Origin: Pegea sp. RAD2-039
Lineage: Eukaryota > Chordata > Thaliacea > Salpida > Salpidae
DNA: 64,000 nt
Assembly: GCA_034620365.1 (NCBI GenBank)
Contig: JAQGEQ010000213.1
Span: forward strand, 310,001-374,000
Direction: 5' to 3'
A program made the position numbers and the translations under genes. Below the pieces are notes generated by a model. The model saw only the letters and a list, made by a program, of their open reading frames with translations. It was not told where the DNA came from and made no database searches. Position 1 is the stretch's first letter. Every line of letters begins with the position of its first letter. Below are positions 10,056 to 20,719 of the stretch, piece after piece.

Positions 10056-12293
10056 TTAACGCTGCCTTTTCCGTTTCGAGCTTTTCTTTTTTGTAACTTG
10101 AGTTTTAATACAATTCGGACAAAACCATTTCTCATCTTCAGGTGGCTCTTTAACAATATCTACACATGGCCAATGATACCAAGCATCACAATCATCACAT
10201 CCTATCATAGGGCTACCATCATCAGGTTTAGAACATCCAGGACATATCCATATCTTATTTCCATGTACATCATAAATAATTCCTGCTGAAGAAACTTCAA
10301 CTTTAGGTGGCTGTGCTATGATATCTGATTTATTTTCGGAGTCTTTCTTTTTGCTGGATATTTTCTTTGATATTTTAATTTCATTATTGACAGTTTTCTT
10401 GCTAGATTGTTTGGACTTTTTACTTTCACTATGTTTAGATTTACTTGATGATTTAGGTTGAGCAATATCTGAATAATATTTTGAAGTTTGATCCACACGA
10501 GACTTGTGACTACCTGCACTTAACCCTGGATTTCTTACAATTAGTTTAGGAATAGGTGGAGCATCCTTATGAGACTTTTTCTTGGATTCACGGTCTTTAT
10601 CTTTATCTTTCTTCTTTTTCTTTTCTTTCTTCTCTTTTTTTTTGTTAACTGGAACATCAACTGCTGCTGATAGCTTGGGCAGGGGCAGCCTATCACTGCT
10701 GTCTTTATGAATACTTGAGAGTTTACTATCAGTAAACTTGGATTTTTTTAATACAAGCTTTTCAATGGACTTTGCACCTTGAGATGATTCAGTTTGTTTG
10801 CGTTTTTTGCTACTAGACTTATGCTTAAATCTCTTTTTGACTTTTTCAAAGCTTCCATGAGAACTAACAGGTTCTAATGTAGGCGTACGTACACTTAGTT
10901 TAGGACTATCATCAGATAAATAATCTGCATCAAAGTTTGGATCAATTACATTATCTTCTTCTTCCTCTTCTTCAATTAGTCGGTTTTTCATTGGATAATG
11001 TTGATCTTCATCATCAGTTTCTACCATCACCAGAGAGTTATTAGATATTGCTGGCGATGGGGTTAAAGGTGGTTTAATTGGTGAATAAGTGTTAAACTTA
11101 TTACTTGACTGAGGTATATCTATCTGTTTTTGGTTTAGTTCTTCATCTGATGAGCTTGTAGGACTCAACAAATGACTAAATTTCATCAAATCTGCTTCAT
11201 TAGCATCTTTTGATGCTTGATCAACAGAAGAATCAAAAACTTCCGTATATTGAGCTTGGTTTTCATCTATAAGGGATTCTGGGTCATCCATAGATTGATG
11301 GGAAGCAGAATAATGTTCATTTGATGACCTAGATAAAGGTTCAACAATAGGATCTTGTAAAAGTCTTGCAACCTCTTCAATTTGTGATGTGTATGAATTC
11401 TTATCCTGAGTTTTTTGCAGTCTTCGATTATCAAACTTCCCAAACTTTGAATTCATACTATCTCTATTACTAGTTGAGAATTTGTTCCTTGATGATTTCT
11501 GTGTATCCCATAAATTTAATGGAGATCCTAACAAATTCTCTGAAGTACCAGCATTATCAGAGCTATAAGATTGATTTGAAGAATAACTTTTATCTTTATT
11601 TTCAATTTTAGCAGCATATTGTTGAACCCATAACGGATCTGCACTAGTCTGACTTTCATCATTATCTATGATACTATCACATTCTTTACTAACATCTAAA
11701 TTCAAGCCTGCTGTATCACAATAACTACTGGCTGCTGTGCCTTGCATGTTTGGAATTTCTTCTGGCTTGATATCATCATTTGTAACAACACTATCATCAT
11801 CAGATTCATCTTGGGCTTGGTGAATTGATTTAGAGTCAACATTTGTTGTGCTATTCTGAGAACCATTCAAGTCATTAGAAAGTTGGGAACTATCCATGCC
11901 AATAGAGGTAAATTTTGTAGATGGTAAGTAAGGTTCTAAGTCTGGATTATCATGGGGTTCAGTAGGAAATTGTAAATTGGATGATTTTGGAACTGGAAAT
12001 TTTGGAATATGTTTAAATAAATCACTTTCTTCCATTTGTTGGAAATATTCAATAAGTTCTGATGTTGAGAACTGTTCATGCTGAAAAGTTTGCAATAAAT
12101 CATTAAGATGAACTTCTGAATGTAAACACTGCTCGCTATAAGCTTGTGACACCTTCCCAGCTTTGTACAAAAACTTCTCTAAAATATCCACCAATATATT
12201 CAAAGCACCTTTATGTGAAGAGTCGAAACCAATGTTATGACTCAGTTGTGCAACAACTTGAAATAAAATTGCCCTGCAAAATTTACTAGACAT
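10056..12293 (-). CDS. TAF3: TFIID subunit TAF3 (histone fold plus C-terminal PHD finger)
   Basis: One uninterrupted 745-residue ORF. Residues 1-80 form a bromo-TP/histone-fold domain (CRAILFQVVAQLSHNIGF, then ALNILVDILEKFL) that in TAF3 pairs with TAF10. The long middle is Ser/Asp/Glu-rich and then strongly Lys-rich (KKKEKKEKKKKKDKDKD near residue 560). Residues about 680-728 are a PHD finger with the ligands CPGC, CDDCDAWYHWPC and CPNC and the conserved GSPMIGCDDCD, the form that reads H3K4me3. Human TAF3 is about 930 residues, so this one has a shorter linker. The absence of introns in such a long CDS contrasts with neighbouring genes cut into 14-16 exons. The start is the first ATG of the frame, directly before the histone fold. 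Confidence 0.95.
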   Translation of the reverse strand: MSSKFCRAILFQVVAQLSHNIGFDSSHKGALNILVDILEKFLYKAGKVSQAYSEQCLHSEVHLNDLLQTFQHEQFSTSELIEYFQQMEESDLFKHIPKFPVPKSSNLQFPTEPHDNPDLEPYLPSTKFTSIGMDSSQLSNDLNGSQNSTTNVDSKSIHQAQDESDDDSVVTNDDIKPEEIPNMQGTAASSYCDTAGLNLDVSKECDSIIDNDESQTSADPLWVQQYAAKIENKDKSYSSNQSYSSDNAGTSENLLGSPLNLWDTQKSSRNKFSTSNRDSMNSKFGKFDNRRLQKTQDKNSYTSQIEEVARLLQDPIVEPLSRSSNEHYSASHQSMDDPESLIDENQAQYTEVFDSSVDQASKDANEADLMKFSHLLSPTSSSDEELNQKQIDIPQSSNKFNTYSPIKPPLTPSPAISNNSLVMVETDDEDQHYPMKNRLIEEEEEEDNVIDPNFDADYLSDDSPKLSVRTPTLEPVSSHGSFEKVKKRFKHKSSSKKRKQTESSQGAKSIEKLVLKKSKFTDSKLSSIHKDSSDRLPLPKLSAAVDVPVNKKKEKKEKKKKKDKDKDRESKKKSHKDAPPIPKLIVRNPGLSAGSHKSRVDQTSKYYSDIAQPKSSSKSKHSESKKSKQSSKKTVNNEIKISKKISSKKKDSENKSDIIAQPPKVEVSSAGIIYDVHGNKIWICPGCSKPDDGSPMIGCDDCDAWYHWPCVDIVKEPPEDEKWFCPNCIKTQVTKKKSSKRKRQR

Positions 12294-13549
12294 CTTTTTT
12301 GAATCGTTGTTCTATAAAAAAATTCATAATATTCAAATGAGCTAAGGTTTAGTTTTAGAAATATAAAAATATGTTATTTTTGCTACCAATAGATATGATA
12401 CATAGATACACATAGATAATACTAATAACTATTAATAATGCAAACTAAGAAGAAATTAGAAAATAATTATAGTATAAAAAGGTTCTAAATTTTAACTTAT
12501 TTCTAATATAGCCATAAAATAAAAATTAACCAAAAAAAGCTTTAGAAGAGTATACTATATAAATTATATGTAACTTACAAATAGTAAAAAAATTACCAGG
12601 AAATAAAGATGATGCTAATTAAAAAACACATCAAAATTTCATAATTTATATATATATTATTTATACATATAAATCAAATTATTTTCATATTTCAAAGAAA
12701 TACTATATTTAGTAGAATAAATTTTTCCAACAGGTTTAATTATGCAAATATTCTAATTTTCTACTATCTATAAGTCATACTAACCTAATAAACATTCTAG
12801 TTAAGAACTTTATAATTTTAAAGTAAGCCTGCCATTATTTATGATATTTATCTAACCAACAACAAAAAACCTACGCAAAAGTTACAGAATTAGCAAAATA
12901 TTTAAAGACTATTTGTTATAATTTAACATATTATTGATTTTTACAAGACAAAATAGAAAGGACAACTCTAATAAATTAACTTGCGTGCTCAAACTTCAAG
13001 TTTTGTTGGCTCATGAAAATCTACTTATTGGTATAAAGCAATAAAAAATACGACCATTTTATTTCTAAACATTTTCGAAAATATAATTAATAGAAACAAC
13101 TATTAGAAAAATACATTTTACAAATACGTTATAAAAGAAGTTTACCTTAAGATCTAAATTAATTTTTTTTATGTGATTTGACAATTTTTATTTTACATAA
13201 GGAATTTAAAGTCGGAAAATGTTCGTTTTTACAGCTTCAGTTCAAATTCATTTTATGAGTATAAAATATTAAAGTACAATCAAAATCTTACAAAGAAAAT
13301 TAAAACCATTAGTCAAATTTTTTATTGCTCATAATTTATTCATTCGAATGTTTATTGTAAACTATTTTTAATATTTGGTTCAGTACTTCAGCGTTTCTCT
13401 CAGAATAAGTTACAAGTTTTTAGCAGAAATTTTTGTCATAAGCCAGAAGAATTATTAATGGATAACGTGATTTTAACTAAGTTTTTTCCATTAATTATGT
13501 AAAATTGCTGCTAATTGGTATTTCCGGCATAAGTGGATAGAATTTTAAA
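12294..13549. other. AT-rich intergenic stretch upstream of TAF3
   Basis: No ORF with supportable homology. It should contain the TAF3 promoter and any 5' UTR exon. I looked on the plus strand for an N-terminal adducin exon to match the relic further right and saw none. Confidence 0.5.
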
Positions 13550-14325
13550 GCCTTTATATTTATTTATTTATCACAATAAAAATGAGGAGCTGAAAACACC
13601 ACCTCTCACTAACACACATTCTAACAAATTCTAGTATACATAAAAATAACTATTATATATAATTAATATATAATTAAGATACGAATATAAAAAGTAAAAG
13701 ATGTAACACATAGTAAGCATTTCATTAATCCCCGTGCAATATAAAAGCGTATAATTACATAGAATGTTAATAATATAAACAGTTAGAAAGAATCACAGTT
13801 TAGAAATTAAAACTGAGGTAACATTAAAACAATCGAACTGAAGCGACACGAGAGAGTCTGACATGACAATGTCTGATGCCTGTCGGTTTCAAGTATTATT
13901 TTTTGGGTATCTATGCATGGCTGTTCGCGGCCAAAACGGGCAAAAAAAGATAAACAATTTGCTCTAATTATGGTACCAGGTGTTTTGGGCTTAGAAGGTG
14001 TAATGTGTGTCGTCTGTGTTGATACAAATTAAGGGTAGAGCTAGTGGACAAGAAAGTATCGAAACGAAGCTCAAATAAATTACGGAAAATTCTAAAAATA
14101 AGAATAATTCTAATACATCTAATTTCCAAACTATCTAAATTTAAGAATCTGAGAGGATGTTCATAACTATTAAACATTAAATTTCCAACATACCAATCTC
14201 GTTAATGTTGTGTTAATGGATTATATAAGTTAGAAGTTTAGACTTTGTGGGATCGATTTTGAGCTGCCAGCTCACAGACCAGTTTTCTACAACGTGTAGA
14301 GCTGGTAGAAGTTGTAGTTTCATCC
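13550..14325 (-). mobile_element. Old 5'-truncated copy of the AAAT-tailed CR1/L2-like LINE
   Basis: Minus-strand relic of the same family as the element at 17505-21760. The tail at about 13553 reads as a TTTA repeat on the plus strand, followed by the family 3' hairpin region (CACCTCTCACTAACACACATTC). Further in, a short minus-strand frame at 13968-14177 (FLNLDSLEIRCIR...) matches the C-terminal LINE protein segment FFNLDTLEIRRIK with clear divergence. The relic ends near 14325, within sequence corresponding to about 18390-18440 of the long copy. It lies directly before the adducin-like pseudogene. Confidence 0.8.
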
Positions 14326-14691
14326 TATTATTATTTGCTTTTGATTTAACCAAACTTTTATAGCAACTCAGATTAACTCGTTAATATTCATTTTAAATCT
14401 AAATAAATTTGATCATAAATTGTAATTTAGGCAATACCAAAACCTTTTATCTAAAAAATACAACCATCATTTTTACTTTCTCGAAGTAAGTACTACATTT
14501 TCCTTGTTAAGTGATTTAGCTTGTTCAAACCATATGTAATAATATTATTTAGGTTTCTATATCTACACACATATCTTATAATTCATGTAGTAAGAATGAT
14601 AAATGAATAATAAAAAGAATGTAGTTCTTATAACTTTGTCCATTTTGAAAGGTGAATGCAAATAGTGAAGTAATAAGAACTGGTTCTTCAG

Positions 14692-15575
14692 CTCTTGGCT
14701 TCAACTCAGCTGGATTTGCATTCAGCAATTCATGAAGCACGAAGTGATATTAATTGTATCATTCATCTTTATCATCCTGACGTTGTAGCTGCAGTTTTTC
14801 ACTTATCATAAGCATGTGTTTATTAAACTTACTGAAGGTATCTGCTATGAAGTGTGGGTTCTTACCAATCTCTCAACAAGCTATGATTCTGGGTGATGTT
14901 TCATATCATCAATACAGTGGTATACTAGTTGATGAATTTGAAAAGAAACTTTTAATTAAAAACTTAGGCCCAATAAATAAAGTCTGTTAAAAATCAGTTT
15001 TAATGTAATATTTAAACCTAAACCCAAGGTAATTGAATTTAGATTCTTATTTTCTCATAATTGATGCAACTTAAAGATGTGGCTGATAAATTTGTGATTA
15101 TAATCAGACCCAACCATGAAAGTTGACTGATCAGGTTATGATTCTGGAAAATCATGGAGTAACAGCGTGTGGTTAAAACGTTGAAGAAGCTTTTGCTAAA
15201 TTGTTGCATCATTGTCATTTCTTCCTACTCTGTTCAGGTAGAATTAATTAACTGTTGAAATATCCTTTACCTGCTATTCTCTCAATATGGATCAAAGCGA
15301 TGTCAGCTGCATCCCCTGAAAAACTGATTCTGCTCGACAGAGATGCACTTAGAGCTCGAACAGAGGGATTGGCTAATGCTGATTCGATAAGCAAAGGGTC
15401 TTCTCACACCCAATGGGGGTCTAAATAAGATACAGTTTGAACCATTTTGTCGAATGGTCGATACTCAGGTACTTCAACCAGTTGCTGCTTCCTTCTTATT
15501 TCAACCAGCATGCACAGGGGTACGATACTGGCTACCCTTACCGCCAAACTAACTTACTACATCACCGATAAATCA
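14692..15575 (+). pseudogene. Adducin-like (class II aldolase fold) pseudogene with introns retained
   Basis: Decayed plus-strand exons carry adducin head-domain sequence. About 14692-14793: HSAIHEARSDINCIIHLYHPD, after LGFNSAGF and a small deletion that shifts the frame. About 14838-14991: VSAMKCGFLPISQQAMILGD. About 15135-15237: ILENHGVTACG, then a TAA, then NVEEAFAKLL. About 15260-15575: EKLILLDRDALRA, a TQW motif, IQFEPFCRMVD and DTGYPYRQ in shifted frames. Segments are separated by GT...AG introns (14794-14837, 14992-15134), so this is not a processed cDNA copy. Adducin caps actin and joins it to spectrin. At least one frameshift, one in-frame stop and a later shift argue against function, and the 5' and tail parts are missing. 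A functional gene spoiled by assembly errors is a less likely alternative. Confidence 0.75.
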
Positions 15576-15637
15576 CTTCAAACTATTTATTTAATCATTT
15601 GAAAGAATATATTTATATTATCACAAACGTCGAGTGA

Positions 15638-17476
15638 TTATTGAGTTGTTCGATGTTTTAGACGAATGTCAAGTGGTCGCGTGGGTCGCGATGTTAACTC
15701 ACCACTTATAGGAACGTCTTCATCTTCATGAGTTGTAATTATGAAAGAGAAAACAACGCGACTGACAATTACTTTCAGTTCCTGCATCGCGAACTTCTGA
15801 CCAATACAGTTGCGTGGTCCGATTGAAAAGGGGGCGAAAACATAGGGGTGTCGGTTTAAGCTATTTTCGATGGTAAAGCGGTCAGGGTCAAACACATGAG
15901 GGCGCTCCCAATAGTCAGGATGTTGATGAAGATTAAAGAAGGAGACAAGAGTGAGTGTTCCCGCTGGAAGCACATGTCCGTCAATAGTAACGTCTTCAGT
16001 TAGCTGTCGAGTAATAAAGGGAACTGGAGGCTTGCATCGAATCGATTCTTTGATAACTTGTTCCAGGTAAGGCATCTTTCCAAAGTCTGCCGTCGAAAAG
16101 TGTTGGTTGGGGTCGCTGACCACGCTGTTAATCTCTTCAAACAACTTATCCTGCATCAAACGCATTTAATGATCACCCGAAACCACATCTGATACTTACC
16201 TGGACATCCATGTTAAGACCTAGGTGAAAAAAAATCCAAGTCAGTGCCGTAGCAGTGGTGTCATGACCAGCAAACATAAATGTGTCCACTTCCTCCCGAA
16301 TATCTTTCACACTTAAGGGCTGGCCACTTTCTGTCCTGGTCAGCAACAGCAGGTCCAGAAAAGCAGGATTGGCAGCAGGCTGGGTTTGTTTCATCCTTTT
16401 TCTGATCACCTTTTCTGTGTATTCGTGTAACACTTTCAGCAACTTGCTTTGTCTTCTGCCGTAAATCATCCAAAAGATTGCTTCGATCCTTAATAATGGA
16501 TTACGGAATCTTTTTACGATGATCTCAGAGATCCTTTAAAACAAAAATCGATTAAGTGTTTGTGACGTCACCACAGAATTGCAACATACCTATTAACCGC
16601 GTTCACATATTCTGAGTTCACTCCTTTTTGTGCATCTACACTTTCACCCATGGCTGTCTCACAGATAACGTCCAAGGTACACATGGTCATAGCTTGTGCT
16701 ACATCCACTGTACCTTGAGAGATTTGATTCCGTAGAACTTTAACCAATTTATTTGAGTGTTCATTCATCACAACCAAAAAACTTTTCAGGATGTTGAAAT
16801 GAAAAGTGGGTGTCAATAACCGGCGGCGACTTTTCCATTTAGAACCGTTTGCAGTGACTAGACCAGTACCTAGCCATGGTTCTACATATTTGTACTGAAA
16901 ACCTTTGGTAATAAGTTTCGAGCTTTTCAACACATCTTTTGCTGATTTTGGGTGATGAAGAACAACCACTGGAAACCAACCGTTCCACAAGCATGTAAAT
17001 AACTTTCCTGCATGTAAATATGTGGCACTTAGATGATAGAAAATTTATTTATCTTCTCTATATTGCTTACTATTGACAAAAAACTAAAAATGATTGTGTA
17101 ACATCTATTCAAAATATTGATAATTTTTCAGTTTAAAGTCACTTTACATAATAGCAATAAATAGGAAAAAATATCTAAAATATTCAAAAATAATAGCTGT
17201 CTGATTGCTAAGTTCTTAAGCAATTAATTGTTATTTAAAATGTAGCCGTCGTTAAAATTTACCTTCTTTTTGTTCTTCATGCATGATTTGAGTATATGCT
17301 TTAAAGAACTTTGCAGGTTCTTTTGGAAACATAAAAGCATGACCAAATATAGGCAATGATTTTTTATAAGCTGGAAGTAAGCTAGCTTTATATTTGAATC
17401 TTATGAACTGAACCACTTTCTTCCATTTCAAAGCAAGTATTGAAAGCAAAAAAAATAAAACAACAATAAGTGCCAT
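15638..17476 (-). CDS. Cytochrome P450, CYP4 family-like
   Basis: Four exons join in frame to 492 residues: 17263-17476, 16590-17007, 16200-16533 and 15638-16150. Residues 1-20 are a hydrophobic ER anchor. Then come the proline-rich turn region, the C-helix WKSRRRLL, the I-helix AGHDTT (about 299-304), the ExxR motif ESIR (about 357-360) and the heme loop FSIGPRNCIG with Cys at about 437. These mark a complete membrane-bound monooxygenase, and EEVDTFMFAGHDTT is the CYP4 clan pattern; many CYP4 enzymes omega-hydroxylate fatty acids. The Glu that in many CYP4s links covalently to heme (EGHDTT) is Ala here. A good acceptor (TTTTATACAG) lies four bases before the ATG, so there should be an upstream 5' UTR exon, with a LINE in that intron. 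Substrate unknown. Confidence 0.9.
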
Positions 17477-17671
17477 AATCCTGTATAAAATAAAATACCA
17501 TTTAGATTATTTATTTATTTATTTATTACAATAAATGTGAAGGAGGGTGCCTAAAAAGAGCACCTCTCGCTAACACACATTCTCACAAATTAGATCTATT
17601 TGACGTGTAAACGAAAAAGCATATGATAATGAAGAATTGCACAGAATCATAGTATTGTAAAAGAGAAAAAT

Positions 17672-20600
17672 TCACAGTTTAGAAATGGCAATGTTGGCGA
17701 TATTATAACAATTCAGCTTTTTCTTGAACAGCATAAGTGATTTTGACATGACAATCTCTGATGGCAGATTGTTCCATGTACTGATTGTGCGGTATGAGAA
17801 AAAACTTAATCTGGTTAACGTAGCTGGTGGAGTGGGCTTATTAAGATGTAATTTATGTCTTCTAAGTTGATATAACTTGAGGGAAGGACTAATGGAGAAA
17901 AAGTCATCAAACTGAAGATCAATTAGGTTGTGAATAATTTTAAAAATCAGAATAAGGTCGTATTTGATTCTTCGGATTTCCAAAGTATCTAGATTGAAGA
18001 AGCTGAGACGATGGTTATAACTCTCGTATTTGATATTAAGTTTCCTGCAAACCAATCTCGTAAATGTTGCCTGAACAGATTCGATTTTTCTGATATCACC
18101 AACTTGATATGGCATCCATGCACTGATTTGTATTCAAGAATAGGGCGTATGTACAGTTTGAAAAGGTTGACGAAAAACCATGGATCTTTAGAATTAAAAG
18201 TCTTTATGATGAGGTGGACAAGCTTGATAGATTTTCCAAAGATTCTGGAAACATAACTGTGCCATTTGAAGTCAGATGTCAGAGTAATGCCGAGGTCTAT
18301 GACTGAGGATACTCGTTCAAGAATGGATCCATTGATGTAGTATTGGTTGCTGAAGTTGGCCGCTGGCTTACGGGAGAATGTTATAACTTCAGACTTTGTT
18401 GGCTGGATTTTAAGTTGCCAATTCGCAGACCAGTTTTCTACAATGTTTAGTGCAGTTTTGGAGTTTTGAGTGAGAACCAGATAATAGCTTGATGTCATCT
18501 GCATACACAAACACACTGACATTGTCTACTGTTATTAGTCTTCTGATGAGGTCTTCAATGAAAATCAAAAAGAGAAGTGGACCCAGAACGGAACCCTGAG
18601 GAACGCCGCTGGTGACTTTACTAGGAGTAGATAAAGATCTTTCTACACGGGTTCGTTGGGTTCTACCTGATAAGAAATCTTCAATCCATTTTAAGATAGA
18701 GTTGCTGATTTTTATGTTTTTCAATACAGTAATGAGCTTGTTGTGTGGAACAGAATCAAACGTTTTAGCAAAATCAAGGTATATGATGTCACATGGAGTA
18801 TTACTTTCGTAATGAGCTGTAAGCTCATTGAAAAAAGTGAGATGTTGAGTCAATGAAGATCTTTGCTTAACAAAGCCATGCTGGGCATCAGATATTAGAT
18901 GATGCTCCGTCAAATGGCTAGTTATATGGTTGTGAATGATGTGTTCTTGAGTTCTGCAGATAACCGAAGTCAGCGAAACTGGTCTGTAGTTAAGTGCAGT
19001 GTTTCTAGGACCCTTCTTATAAATTGGAGTAATAATAGCATTCTTCCAAATTTGTGGAAGTCTTCCCCGCTTAAGAGTCATGTTAAAGAGTAGCGATAAG
19101 GGTAGCGCTAAAGAAGAAGTACTTTTTCTTAAAAACAAAGCTGGGATTTGATCTGGGGTGTTGGAAACTGTTGATTTTAGAGAAGAAATAGCCTTAGATA
19201 CTATATCAACTGTTATGTCTAGATCTACCATCTCAGAGATATTTGAAAGGATATTGGAGTAGGAAATAGTAGGAGTATTGCCATCATCGGTTATAAAAAC
19301 CTTTTCAAATTGTTTGTTTAGCAATTCAGCTTTATTCTTTGGTTCCATCACCAGCTGATTGGCGTTATCAAGCAAGGGAGGTAGATGAGATCTCGCCTTA
19401 AGCTTGTGATTAATGAAGCCAAAAAACGTTTTATTGCTAGGTGAAGATAAGATTGCACTTTCTTTTCCTAAATAGAGGCTATAAACTGATTTCTTGTAGA
19501 CTAGACAAAGATCTTTGTATAGAGGTTTGATGGAAGGATCTGCTTTAGTTTGTTTGTATAAGAGGTTTTTCAAATGCTGTAAATTCCTTAAATATCTTGG
19601 CAAGTGTGGTTTTTTGTTGACTCTATATAAAGGTATGAACTTTTTAATTGACTCATTAACAATGTTAGTAAACCTTGAGTAGATATCATTGATGTCTTCG
19701 GTAGAGTTGAAAACAGAAATCCAGTCAACACCTGATAAAAACTTGTTTATACTGTTATAATTTCCACGATAAAAGTTCCGTATGCTTGGAGTTTTAACGT
19801 TCGTAGAAAAAGTTTGTTGGAGCTTGAATTCAATCATGTTGTGATCGCATGTCAGAGCAAAAGGTTCATTTTGATCAACGTAGATAACGTTATCAGGTTT
19901 TGACGTGATGAGAAGATCCAAAGTATTACCACTAACTTGGGTTGGAAAAGTAACCATCTGAGATAGATTATTGGCATCAAGGAAGTTTACAAAGACATGA
20001 CTCAGATTGGCTAAATTAGTTTTGTCTCCATTCAAATTAAACATTTTTCCATTGAATGCTAAATTTGGGTTATTCCAATCAATTCTACTAAAATTAAAAT
20101 CCCCGAGAATATACATCTCAGGACAAACAAGGCTTTTCAGAACCTTCAATAAGGCCTTAATAGTAACCTCATCGTTAACTTTAGACGGTGGTAGGTAGGT
20201 ACATATAAAGCGGGAAAACTTAGACTTTGAGTAATGAAAATTGAAAGCAATAATCTCAAATCCTGGGCAATCAATGGTATCTATCTTAATTCTTGAAATC
20301 ATGGGTGCCAGTGATGTTTTATAGATTACACAAACACCGCCGCCTCTATCAAACAGTCTATCACAGCGCAAAGCACGAAAAAGATCACTGTCATCCAGAA
20401 AGGAGTCAGGATAAAAGGGTTTCAACCAAGTTTCGGTAATGAAAACAAATGTAAAATCTTGAGAAAGCAAAAGAGCTTTCAATTCGAAAATTTTGTTGAC
20501 AATTGACCGTGCGTTGAAAAGCATACCTAATATAAAAGAAAAATTGTCTTTTTGACACTTGTAAGATTTGGTGGTAGTCTTCTGTGTACTGTTATCTTGG

Positions 20601-20719
20601 GCTGGAAGCATAGTATTAATAATTTTGTGCGAAGAGAGGTTGAATAAGGGTGATGTGGGTCCAGTGGTTATTTTGCACTTCCGTTTTTTGAAAAGACCTT
20701 CACAATCTGTAAAGCCCAT
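17672..20719 (-). pseudogene. LINE ORF2: AP-type endonuclease plus reverse transcriptase, two frameshifts
   Basis: The main frame (20719 to 18410) holds an exonuclease-endonuclease-phosphatase domain (MLFNARSIVNK, FITETWLKP, GGGVCVIYK, LGDFNFSRIDW, TCDHNMIEF) followed by a reverse transcriptase (ITPIYKKG, NYRPVSLTSV, HGFVKQRSS, YLDFAKTFDSVPH, SGVPQGSVLGPLLF, catalytic FVYADD). Just after FVYADDIKLLSG, near 18480, the coding moves to another frame (AENW-type segment to RPILEY, 17989-18522). Near 18110 it shifts again into the C-terminal domain (17672-18115). All catalytic motifs are intact, so the breaks look recent. Restoring two indels would give roughly one thousand residues. Confidence 0.88.

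Noticed and set aside
16261-16473. Overlapping minus-strand ORF inside P450 exon 3 and its plus-strand antisense partner
   Set aside because: Alternative frames of a proven coding exon; the P450 frame carries the I-helix.
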